NCBI GenBank assembly: GCA_021803845.1
Contig: JAJZLA010000127.1
Span: 1 to 5,678, forward strand
Origin: a bacterium
Lineage (GTDB): Bacteria > SZUA-79 > Acidulodesulfobacterales > Acidulodesulfobacteraceae
Length of the DNA: 5,678 nucleotides
Direction: 5' to 3'
A program made the position numbers and the translations under genes. The first letter of the stretch is position 1. The number at the start of each line of letters is the position of its first letter. Below, piece by piece: positions 1-5,678 of the stretch. Under the pieces are notes generated by a model. The model worked only from the letters and a program-made list of their open reading frames with translations, was not told the origin of the DNA and ran no database searches.

Positions 1-488
1 AGAGACAGCTTCAATCCGCTGTAAGATATGCCCAAAATTATGCCATGAGCCATTTTGTTTATACGGCGGTCGTATTTTCCGCAACCGGCTCAAACCCTTC
101 CTGCGCTTTGGGAAACCCCGGCGCGGCTTATTCGGGCTACGCGGTATGCGCCTGCAACGGCAATTCAAATAATTCTTCCATACAGCCGCTTGTAAATCCG
201 CTTGCGCAAACCGCCGATAATTTTTACGTAACTATGAATTACGGCATAAGCTACAGCGTGCAGGGGCAGGGATTCGCGGCAGATTATATCGCTTTTAATT
301 CGCAGGGCGCGCCCGGAACGTTTCAGGGCAACGGCAATCCTTGTCCATCTATAGGCGGCGCCGTTTTTCAGCCGTACGGCAATAACGCCTCCGCGCCGGT
401 ATCTTTATCTTTCGGAACTTCGCCGCCCCAGCTGACCTTCTATATATATCCGCAAACTGGGCTCGTAAGCTATAACGGCTCCTTATAA
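1..488 (+). CDS. Type IV prepilin/pseudopilin-like protein (GspH/FimT-like), 5'-truncated by window edge
   Basis: The reading frame (codons from base 3) is already open at the left edge and runs to TAA at 486-488, giving about 161 visible residues. The ATG at 45 is therefore probably internal. The first visible residues, RQLQSAVRYAQNYAM, resemble the part of the N-terminal helix that follows the membrane segment in GspH/FimT/MSHA-type pseudopilins (pattern xLxSAxxYAxxxA). The C-terminal part (IAFNSQGAPG near residues 82-91 from the ATG, then a beta-rich stretch ending YIYPQTGLVSYNG) fits the 'F..G.P ... V.P.TG.V' ending of that family. The protein is rich in Gly, Ala, Asn and Ser, and has four cysteines (20, 35, 37, 100 from the ATG) that could form disulfides outside the cytoplasm. 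The diagnostic prepilin-peptidase site (G-F-T-L-x-E) would lie upstream of the window, so the family call is inference. If correct, it is a minor pilin or pseudopilin of a type IV pilus or type II secretion system. It is separated from the next gene by an 88-bp gap with its own promoter. Confidence 0.68.
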   Translation, partial: RQLQSAVRYAQNYAMSHFVYTAVVFSATGSNPSCALGNPGAAYSGYAVCACNGNSNNSSIQPLVNPLAQTADNFYVTMNYGISYSVQGQGFAADYIAFNSQGAPGTFQGNGNPCPSIGGAVFQPYGNNASAPVSLSFGTSPPQLTFYIYPQTGLVSYNGSL

Positions 489-510
489 TAGTTATTTTCG
501 TTTAAAAATA

Positions 511-539
511 TTCACAAATTAAACCTTTGGTGGTATAAT
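511..539 (+). promoter_or_regulatory. Sigma70-type promoter with extended -10
   Basis: TTCACA at 511-516 matches 5 of 6 bases of the -35 consensus. TATAAT at 534-539 is a perfect -10. The spacer is exactly 17 bp, and TG at 531-532 gives an extended -10 (TGnTATAAT). The bases upstream are A/T-rich (491-510), as in an UP-like region. Transcription would start near 546, leaving a leader of about 30 nt before the ATG at 577. It lies in the only sizeable gap before the gene cluster and probably drives the secreted-protein gene and the enzymes behind it. The call rests on sequence match only. Confidence 0.8.
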
Positions 540-560
540 ATTTAAAATTAATTTAAAAAC

Positions 561-567
561 AGGGGGG
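561..567 (+). promoter_or_regulatory. Strong ribosome binding site for the small secreted protein
   Basis: AGGGGGG followed by AT lies 9 nt before the ATG at 577. It is the only strong purine-rich Shine-Dalgarno-like site before any start in this window and fixes 577 as the start of the downstream gene. Confidence 0.75.
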
Positions 568-576
568 ATTTAATCT

Positions 577-1008
577 ATGAAAAGCTTTAAATCTTTAGCA
601 GTTCAGTCTTTATTGTCGATTTTTGCCGTTGCAGTTATCATACCCGTTTTTGCCGGTTCATCTTTTGCCAGGTTTTACTGTCCGCTTGGATATTCGTATA
701 ACCCCAAAATACAGCTTTGCGTCGGAAAAGGCGCTTTAAAAGGCTACAATGCTTTACCTGTCACTAAAATAAACGTGTTTAAAGGAAAAAATCATATATA
801 TATTTGTCCGGATAAATATGCATACTCTAAAAAAATCCAGCTGTGCAAAGGGGAAGGCTCATTAAAAGGCAGTACCGCACAGCCCACGGTCAAGACCGTA
901 ATTGCTTTAAAAACTTCGGGAAAAGTTGCAAAAAAATCGGGAAAATCCTTGAAAAACGGCGCAGCTAATGCAAAAGCGGCCGAATCTAAAACATTGAAGA
1001 AAAGTTAA
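577..1008 (+). CDS. Small predicted secreted protein with two cysteine-containing repeats and a lysine-rich tail; function unknown
   Basis: I do not recognise this 143-residue protein. Residues 1-31 look like a Sec signal peptide: a basic start (MKSFK), a hydrophobic core (about residues 7-26), and possible cleavage after VFA (26) or SFA (31). The mature part has two copies of one unit, residues 35-61 and 77-103, a 42-residue period with 16 of 27 positions identical. Each reads CPxxYxYxxKIQLCxGxGxLKGxxAxP. The four cysteines (35/48 and 77/90) are spaced CX12C in both copies, so one disulfide per repeat is plausible in an oxidising compartment. Residues 104-143 form a low-complexity tail rich in Lys, Ala and Ser, with 11 lysines and one acidic residue, which suggests binding to an anionic partner or surface. 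The start is supported by the strong ribosome site and the promoter just upstream. The next gene starts 7 or 13 bp downstream, so co-transcription is likely. The CP-x-GY-type pattern faintly recalls eukaryotic chitin-binding peritrophin modules, but the cysteine count does not fit, so I do not name a domain. Confidence 0.78.
   Translation: MKSFKSLAVQSLLSIFAVAVIIPVFAGSSFARFYCPLGYSYNPKIQLCVGKGALKGYNALPVTKINVFKGKNHIYICPDKYAYSKKIQLCKGEGSLKGSTAQPTVKTVIALKTSGKVAKKSGKSLKNGAANAKAAESKTLKKS
679..885 (+). repeat. Tandem 42-codon protein repeat inside the secreted-protein gene
   Basis: The conserved cores lie at 679-759 and 805-885, a period of 126 bases. At protein level 16 of 27 positions are identical, including both cysteines and the blocks KIQLC and LKG. 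The DNA copies differ clearly at synonymous sites: the IQLC codons are ata cag ctt tgc in the first copy and atc cag ctg tgc in the second. This points to an old duplication kept by selection on the protein rather than a recent DNA repeat. Confidence 0.8.
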
Positions 1009-1021
1009 TAACCGATTGAAA

Positions 1022-2017
1022 ATGAATATAGCCGTAATATTAAGGTCAAGAGAAATGTTCGGTATTCTAAAACCTTTTCTCGGCGGCCATAATGTCGCGC
1101 ATTATACAAGTAAAGAAGATTTTTTAGAGGACATAAAAGCGGCGGCGCAAAACCGCCCGTATTTTTTATCCGAAGATTCGGTTTTAATAGTAAATGCCGG
1201 GATTCCGGTAGGCGAAGATATTTTATCTTCCGGAAACATCAAGTTAGTTCAGCAGTTCGGCATAGGTTACGAAAACGTCGATTTAGATTATGCTTCAAAA
1301 AAGGGTATTTTAGTATTTAACGTTCCTACGCTGGGAACTTACAACGCCGTTTCGGTTGCGGAATTGTCTTTGTTTTTTGTTCTTGCGCTTGCAAGAGATT
1401 ATAACGGATGCGTAAATTCAATCAGCCACGGTATCGCCAATCAGCCGATGGGGAACAGCATCTCCGGTAAAAAATTCGCTATTGCGGGACTCGGCGGAAT
1501 AGGGCGGGAAATAATCAAGATGCTGAAGCCGTTTAATTCCGAAATTTACGGCCTTAAACACAGCAAGCCGGAGGACGGTTACGCGGACAGGCTAGGAATT
1601 AAATTTGCCGGAACGGTTGACGGCGATTTCAAAAAAATTCTCCCGTTAGCAGATTATATTATACTTGCCGTTCCTTTGGAAAAGAATACCGAAAATTTAA
1701 TTAACGACGAAACCGTCGGTTTGATGAAATCCGGCGCATGCGTCGTAAATGTGGGAAGAGCGGGCTTAATCAATAAAGATTCCCTCATAAAAGGATTAAA
1801 AAGCGGCAAAATTAAGGGAGCCGGTCTTGACGTATTTTGGGAAGAACCGGTTCACGTAAGCGACGAAATATTTCATTTCAACGTTATAGCTACACCGCAC
1901 ATAGGAGGCGCTACATACGAATCTATAACCGATATTTCCCGCATATGCGCGCAAAATATAAACGGGTGGATAAATAACGGAGATTTAACGAACTGCGTAA
2001 ATAAAAATTTAATCTAA
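1022..2017 (+). CDS. D-isomer-specific 2-hydroxyacid dehydrogenase (NAD(P)-dependent)
   Basis: This enzyme reversibly reduces a 2-keto acid to a D-2-hydroxy acid with NAD(P)H in the cytoplasm. The 331-residue length suits the short members of the family (glyoxylate/hydroxypyruvate reductase or ACT-less phosphoglycerate dehydrogenase types). Visible signatures, counted from the ATG at 1022, are FGIGYENVDL (79-88), the SVAE motif that opens the nucleotide domain (111-114), the Rossmann loop GLGGIG (156-161), and the catalytic triad Arg246 (NVGRAGL), Glu275 (WEEP) and His293 (TPHIGG). The residues after the second Rossmann strand read GLKHSKPE, where NAD-preferring members usually carry an Asp, so NADPH use is possible. 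No ACT or other regulatory domain follows. The in-frame TTG at 1016 would add Met-Lys. I prefer the ATG because TTG starts are rarer and neither has a clear Shine-Dalgarno; only GAAGAAAAG at 996-1004 is purine-rich. The gene closely follows the secreted-protein gene and precedes ileS by 46 bp. The substrate cannot be assigned. Confidence 0.92.
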   Translation: MNIAVILRSREMFGILKPFLGGHNVAHYTSKEDFLEDIKAAAQNRPYFLSEDSVLIVNAGIPVGEDILSSGNIKLVQQFGIGYENVDLDYASKKGILVFNVPTLGTYNAVSVAELSLFFVLALARDYNGCVNSISHGIANQPMGNSISGKKFAIAGLGGIGREIIKMLKPFNSEIYGLKHSKPEDGYADRLGIKFAGTVDGDFKKILPLADYIILAVPLEKNTENLINDETVGLMKSGACVVNVGRAGLINKDSLIKGLKSGKIKGAGLDVFWEEPVHVSDEIFHFNVIATPHIGGATYESITDISRICAQNINGWINNGDLTNCVNKNLI

Positions 2018-2063
2018 AATATAAATAAATTAACGGCAACTAACTTAAATAAACGGGACTATT

Positions 2064-4865
2064 ATGGAATATAAAGATACTTTGAACCTTCCGAAAACCG
2101 ATTTTCCGATGAAGGCAAATTTAAAGGCCACCGAGGAAAAATTCCTCAAGGAATGGGAAGAAAGCGGGCTTTATAAAAACATAATAGAAAAGGCAAAAAA
2201 CAGGCCTAAAACTTTTATACTTCACGACGGCCCTCCCTATGCCAACGGCCATATTCATTTAGGAACCGCGTTAAATAAAATATTAAAAGATATAATAGTC
2301 CGTTTTAAGCTTATGTCGGGATATTACGCGCCTTTTATCCCCGGGTGGGACTGCCACGGGCTTCCTATCGAACATAACGTAGATAAAACCTTAAAGTCTA
2401 AAGATTCGATTTCCAAAAGCGAAAAAAGAAAGCTTTGCCGCGAATATGCCGGCAAGTTTGTAGATATTCAAAGACTGGAATTTAAAAGGCTCGGAAGCAT
2501 AGGCAGATACGACGTCCCTTATCTTACGATGAATTACGCATATGAAGCCAATACGGTCAGGAAGCTTGCCGATTTTATAAAAAACGGGGGGCTTTACCGG
2601 GCGAATAAGCCGATATACTGGTGTTCGTCATGCAAAACGGCTCTTGCCGAAGCCGAGGTTGAATATGCAGAAAAATCTTCGCCTTCCGTTTTTGTTAAGT
2701 TTAGAATAAATTCCAGCCTCGAAGATATTATCGATTATTCTAAAACCGGAGGCAAAGACGTTTTTGCCGTAATCTGGACTACGACGCCGTGGACTATTCC
2801 GTCCAATCTTGCTATATCTTTACATCCCGATTTCGAGTATTCTTTTGTAGATAACGGGAAAGAAATTTTTATCCTCGAAGAAAGCCTCGCCGAAGAATTG
2901 ATGAAAAAATTCGGATACGGCGAATTTAAAATAATAGCTAAAACAAACGGGAAAAACCTCGAAAATAAAACCGCCCGCCATCCTTTTATAGACAGAAATT
3001 CTTTGCTTGTGCTCGGTTCCCATGTAAAAAAAGATGCCGGAACGGGCCTAGTCCATACCGCGCCAGGCCACGGCGACGACGATTATGCCGTAGGGCTTAA
3101 ATATAATCTGCCGGCTTATGCTCCGATAAATAACGAAGGAAGATTTTTAAAGGAAGTAGATACGTTTGCGGGAATGCACGTGTTCGAATCTAATCCGCAC
3201 GTTATAGAAAAACTCAAAGAAGTAGGGGCGTTAGTCCTTGAGGAAAAAATAGAACATTCTTATCCCCACTGCTGGAGATGCAAGCATCCGGTAATTTTAA
3301 GGTCCACTAAGCAGTGGTTTATTTCTATGGAAATAAATAATTTGCGGAATAAATCGTTAGACGAGCTGGAAAAAGTAAAATGGATTCCCAAATGGGGAAT
3401 AGACAGGATTTCCGGCATGCTTGAAACGAGGCCGGACTGGTGCGTTTCGAGGCAGAGGTCATGGGGCGTTCCCATAACGGCATTTTACTGCAAGAATTGC
3501 GGCGAAGCATATATAGATTACGAACTTGCGCTTAAAATAGCCGACGAATTCGAAAAATACGGCGCCGACGTCTGGTTCGACAAGCCCGCCGAATATTTTA
3601 TAAATTTAGGCAAAAAAGACGTAAAATGCGGAAAATGCGGCTCTAAAGAGTTTGAAAAGGAGGAAGATATACTCGATGTTTGGTTTGACAGCGGCGTCAG
3701 CTATTACTGCGTCCTTAAAAACGACGAAGAGATTAAATCCGCGGGATTTCCGGCAGATTTATACCTTGAAGGCTCCGACCAGCACAGGGGATGGTTTCAT
3801 TCCAGCCTTCTTATCGGCGTAGGAACCGGCGACGGAGCGCCTTATAAAACAGTTTTAACACACGGATTTGTAGTTGACAGCTCCGGCAAAAAAATGTCCA
3901 AATCTCTCGGCAACGTCATCAGCCCCGATGAAATAATAAATAAATACGGCGCAGATATTTTGAGGCTGTGGGCGGCTTCCGAAGACTATAAAAACGATAT
4001 GAGGATATCTCAGGAAATAATACTAAGGCTTTCCGAAGGATACAGGAAGATAAGGAATACCCTGCGTTTTATGCTCGGCAATTTATACGATTTCAATGAA
4101 ACAGGCGATTCGGTAAAATATGAAAATTTATCCGAGTTGGACAAATACGCGTTGCATAGAATTACGCTTCTTTCGCAGGATATTTTAAGGCATTACGAAA
4201 ATTACGACTTTCATCTCGTTTATCAGGGGATTTATAAATTTCTAATAGAATTTTCTTCTTTTTATTTAGATATAGTCAAAGACACGCTTTACGCGGAAGG
4301 AAAAAATTCGGTAAAAAGGCGGGCAGTGCAGACCGTATTTCATTATGCGCTTAACGTATTTATAAAGTTTCTTTCGCCCGTTATTCCTTTCAGCGCTTCG
4401 GAAACTTGGGGATATTTTAAAAAACAGGCAAAGCCTGAGAGTATTTTTTTCGAAAAGTTCGATGAACCGGACGGCTCTTATCAGAATTTTGAAATAGAAG
4501 AAAAATTCGATAAACTTATAGAGATTAGAAATATAGCTTTAGCCGCTCTGGAAAAGGCGAGGGATAGAAAATTTATAGGAAGTTCGCTTGAAGCAAAAGT
4601 CGTTTTAAAAGCAAGTCGAGAAGATTACGATTTGTTAAGCAAAATAAACGCGGACGAATTAAAAGATTTATTTATAGTATCGGGAGTGGTTCTGCAGAAA
4701 AAAGAACCGTCGGAAACCGATATAACGGAAGCCGAAGTTGAAAAAGCAGACGGAGAAAAATGCGCAAGGTGCTGGAAATACGATACTTCGGTCGGAAAGC
4801 ACGAAGATTATCCCGATATCTGCGAAAGATGCAGGAGCGTCGTATCGCAGATTACAATTAACTGA
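2064..4865 (+). CDS. ileS: Isoleucyl-tRNA synthetase (bacterial type)
   Basis: It attaches isoleucine to tRNA-Ile in the cytoplasm, using ATP, and hydrolyses mischarged Val-tRNA-Ile. The 933 residues match the usual length (about 940 in E. coli), and the sequence aligns from the first residues to the last. The class I HIGH region is PPYANGHIHLGT (57-68) and the KMSKS loop is 610-614. The editing (CP1) domain lies at about 190-410, with WTTTPWTIPSN (238-248) and HTAPGHGDDDY (331-341), whose Asp residues include the editing aspartate. WDCHGLPIE (95-103) and GSDQHRGWF (570-578) are further catalytic-core signatures. The anticodon-binding helical domain covers about 690-850. CxxC pairs at 187/190 with 403/406, and at 476/479 with 522/525, look like two zinc sites. 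The C-terminal finger is CARCW (900-904) with CERC (920-923). The fourth residue of HIGH is Thr here. The ATG at 2064 starts the family-typical N-terminus and has only a weak GGGA (2055-2058) before it. There is no T-box leader. tpiA follows after 14 bp. Confidence 0.98.
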   Translation: MEYKDTLNLPKTDFPMKANLKATEEKFLKEWEESGLYKNIIEKAKNRPKTFILHDGPPYANGHIHLGTALNKILKDIIVRFKLMSGYYAPFIPGWDCHGLPIEHNVDKTLKSKDSISKSEKRKLCREYAGKFVDIQRLEFKRLGSIGRYDVPYLTMNYAYEANTVRKLADFIKNGGLYRANKPIYWCSSCKTALAEAEVEYAEKSSPSVFVKFRINSSLEDIIDYSKTGGKDVFAVIWTTTPWTIPSNLAISLHPDFEYSFVDNGKEIFILEESLAEELMKKFGYGEFKIIAKTNGKNLENKTARHPFIDRNSLLVLGSHVKKDAGTGLVHTAPGHGDDDYAVGLKYNLPAYAPINNEGRFLKEVDTFAGMHVFESNPHVIEKLKEVGALVLEEKIEHSYPHCWRCKHPVILRSTKQWFISMEINNLRNKSLDELEKVKWIPKWGIDRISGMLETRPDWCVSRQRSWGVPITAFYCKNCGEAYIDYELALKIADEFEKYGADVWFDKPAEYFINLGKKDVKCGKCGSKEFEKEEDILDVWFDSGVSYYCVLKNDEEIKSAGFPADLYLEGSDQHRGWFHSSLLIGVGTGDGAPYKTVLTHGFVVDSSGKKMSKSLGNVISPDEIINKYGADILRLWAASEDYKNDMRISQEIILRLSEGYRKIRNTLRFMLGNLYDFNETGDSVKYENLSELDKYALHRITLLSQDILRHYENYDFHLVYQGIYKFLIEFSSFYLDIVKDTLYAEGKNSVKRRAVQTVFHYALNVFIKFLSPVIPFSASETWGYFKKQAKPESIFFEKFDEPDGSYQNFEIEEKFDKLIEIRNIALAALEKARDRKFIGSSLEAKVVLKASREDYDLLSKINADELKDLFIVSGVVLQKKEPSETDITEAEVEKADGEKCARCWKYDTSVGKHEDYPDICERCRSVVSQITIN

Positions 4866-4879
4866 CAGCAAATATTATC

Positions 4880-5662
4880 ATGAAAAAAAAGATAATCGCC
4901 GCAAATTTTAAAATGAACAAAACGGACGAAGAAATAAAGAAGTATTTTGCCGTTTTTCTCGACCTTATCAACGGATTAAAAAATAAAACGTCTTATGCCG
5001 ATTTGGACGCCGAGCTGATATTTGCTCCTGCGTTTACGTCGCTTTCGGAAACGCATAAAATTATAGAACCGTATTTAGATTTTATTAAATTATCGTCGCA
5101 GAATGTTTATTTCGAAAAAAGCGGGGCATATACCGGCGAAATTTCTATCGATATGATTAAAGCCTGCGGTTGCGTTTATACGATAATAGGGCATAGCGAG
5201 AGGAGAAATATATTTAAGGAAAGCGACGAGCTGATAGGCAAAAAAGTCGAGGCGGCTTATGCCGGCGGCGGGGTGACGCCCATATTATGCGTCGGAGAAA
5301 ATTTAGATATAAGAAAACAAAACGGACAGGAAAGATTCGTCGAAAATCAGCTTTCCGCCGCGTTAAATTCTATTAAAGGCAGGAATATATCTTCTTTGAT
5401 CGTCGCCTATGAACCCGTATGGGCAATCGGCACGGGTATGTGCATAAAAGCGGACGACGGCGAAGCTATGCACGATTTTATTTACGATTATTTGAAAACG
5501 GGGTTTTCTATAGGCGAATTAAGGGTTATATACGGCGGAAGCGTAACGGAAGCAAATATCGAAGAGCTTATGGGCAAGCCTCATATAGACGGCGTTTTAG
5601 TGGGCGGAGCAAGTTTAGACCCTCAGAGTTTTTATAACATATTCAAGCTGGCTGTAAAATAA
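4880..5662 (+). CDS. tpiA: Triosephosphate isomerase
   Basis: It interconverts dihydroxyacetone phosphate and glyceraldehyde 3-phosphate in glycolysis and gluconeogenesis, as a cytoplasmic TIM-barrel dimer. At 260 residues it is complete and slightly longer than the usual 250 or so. Active-site residues are all visible: Asn9 and Lys11 (AANFKMN), His105 (IIGHSERR) and the catalytic base Glu178 (AYEPVWAIGTG). The dimer-interface loop 3 is QNVYFEKSGAYTGEIS (74-89). The phosphate-binding loops are YGGSV (218-222) and DGVLVGGASL (237-246). One oddity is the C-terminal hinge of the flexible loop 6, which reads GTGMCIKA where most family members have GTGK followed by T/V-A. The ATG at 4880 gives the expected N-terminus (MKKKIIAANFKMN), but there is no clear Shine-Dalgarno. 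The gene begins 14 bp after the ileS stop, so co-transcription and perhaps translational coupling are likely. Confidence 0.98.
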   Translation: MKKKIIAANFKMNKTDEEIKKYFAVFLDLINGLKNKTSYADLDAELIFAPAFTSLSETHKIIEPYLDFIKLSSQNVYFEKSGAYTGEISIDMIKACGCVYTIIGHSERRNIFKESDELIGKKVEAAYAGGGVTPILCVGENLDIRKQNGQERFVENQLSAALNSIKGRNISSLIVAYEPVWAIGTGMCIKADDGEAMHDFIYDYLKTGFSIGELRVIYGGSVTEANIEELMGKPHIDGVLVGGASLDPQSFYNIFKLAVK

Positions 5663-5678
5663 TGGAGACGGATTTAAA
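5662..5678 (+). CDS. Possible start of a further gene, cut by the window edge
   Basis: An ATG at 5662-5664 shares its A with the last base of the tpiA stop (TAATG), an arrangement common in translationally coupled operons. It reads Met-Glu-Thr-Asp-Leu before the window ends. Alternatively, the GGAG at 5664-5667 could be the ribosome site for a start just beyond the edge. secG often follows tpiA in bacteria, but five codons cannot identify it. Confidence 0.25.

Noticed and set aside
493..510. Possible hairpin TATTTT / AAAATA with a 6-base loop just after the pilin-like gene
   Set aside because: The stem is only A-T pairs, six long, with no U-tract immediately after it. It is too weak to call a terminator and sits in the A/T-rich region upstream of the promoter.
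679..885. Chitin-binding peritrophin-like (CBM14) domain in the secreted protein
   Set aside because: Only a short CPxGYxY...C stretch resembles it. The six-cysteine pattern of that domain is absent, with two cysteines per repeat.
2018..2063. T-box or other leader regulation of ileS
   Set aside because: Only 46 bp separate it from the upstream gene. I see no T-box consensus, specifier-like stem or antiterminator, only loosely repeated AAATAAA stretches expected in A/T-rich DNA.
2820..3510. Minus-strand open frames inside ileS
   Set aside because: They lie wholly within strongly conserved ileS coding sequence on the other strand, overlap one another, and have no recognisable domain or ribosome site.
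4668..4871. Minus-strand open frame over the 3' end of ileS
   Set aside because: It overlaps the conserved C-terminal zinc-finger coding region and its translation looks like antisense of the real frame.
5419..5637. Plus-strand open frame within tpiA in another frame
   Set aside because: Its Arg/Tyr-rich translation is a frame-shifted reading of conserved TPI motifs, with no independent start signal.

Overview
The window comes from a bacterial chromosome, and every gene in it reads on the + strand. It holds the 3' part of a type IV prepilin/pseudopilin-like gene, then a small predicted secreted protein with an internal cysteine repeat. After these come three full-length enzymes: a D-2-hydroxyacid dehydrogenase, isoleucyl-tRNA synthetase (ileS) and triosephosphate isomerase (tpiA). 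The last bases may hold the start of another gene. No gene-free stretch exceeds 300 bases. I see no RNA gene, mobile element, CRISPR array or convincing terminator.

Organism: the IleS aligns from end to end with the bacterial (E. coli-like) type, including the C-terminal CxxC...CxxC zinc finger. There is no T-box leader before ileS, and a prepilin-like gene is present. Together these suggest a Gram-negative bacterium. Codon use is moderately AT-rich, with many ATA, TTA and AGG/AGA codons. A deltaproteobacterial-type (Desulfobacterota-like) lineage is a guess from the overall look of the proteins and is not demonstrated.

Layout: the prepilin-like frame is already open at the left edge and ends at 488. 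The 88-bp gap 489-576 carries a near-consensus sigma70-type promoter (TTCACA, 17-bp spacer, TATAAT with an extended -10 TGn) and a strong Shine-Dalgarno. The genes that follow are closely spaced: 577-1008 (secreted protein), 1022-2017 (dehydrogenase; a TTG at 1016 is the alternative start), 2064-4865 (ileS) and 4880-5662 (tpiA). The gaps are 13, 46 and 14 bp. A possible next ATG overlaps the tpiA stop by one base. With no visible terminator between them, the simplest reading is one transcription unit from the 511-539 promoter, in which an unknown exported protein leads a run of housekeeping enzymes.

Function: IleS charges tRNA-Ile in translation and TpiA interconverts the glycolytic triose phosphates. 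The dehydrogenase reduces a 2-keto acid or oxidises a D-2-hydroxy acid whose identity cannot be read from the sequence. I see no clear pathway linking the small secreted protein to the enzymes. That protein is the least explained object in the window.
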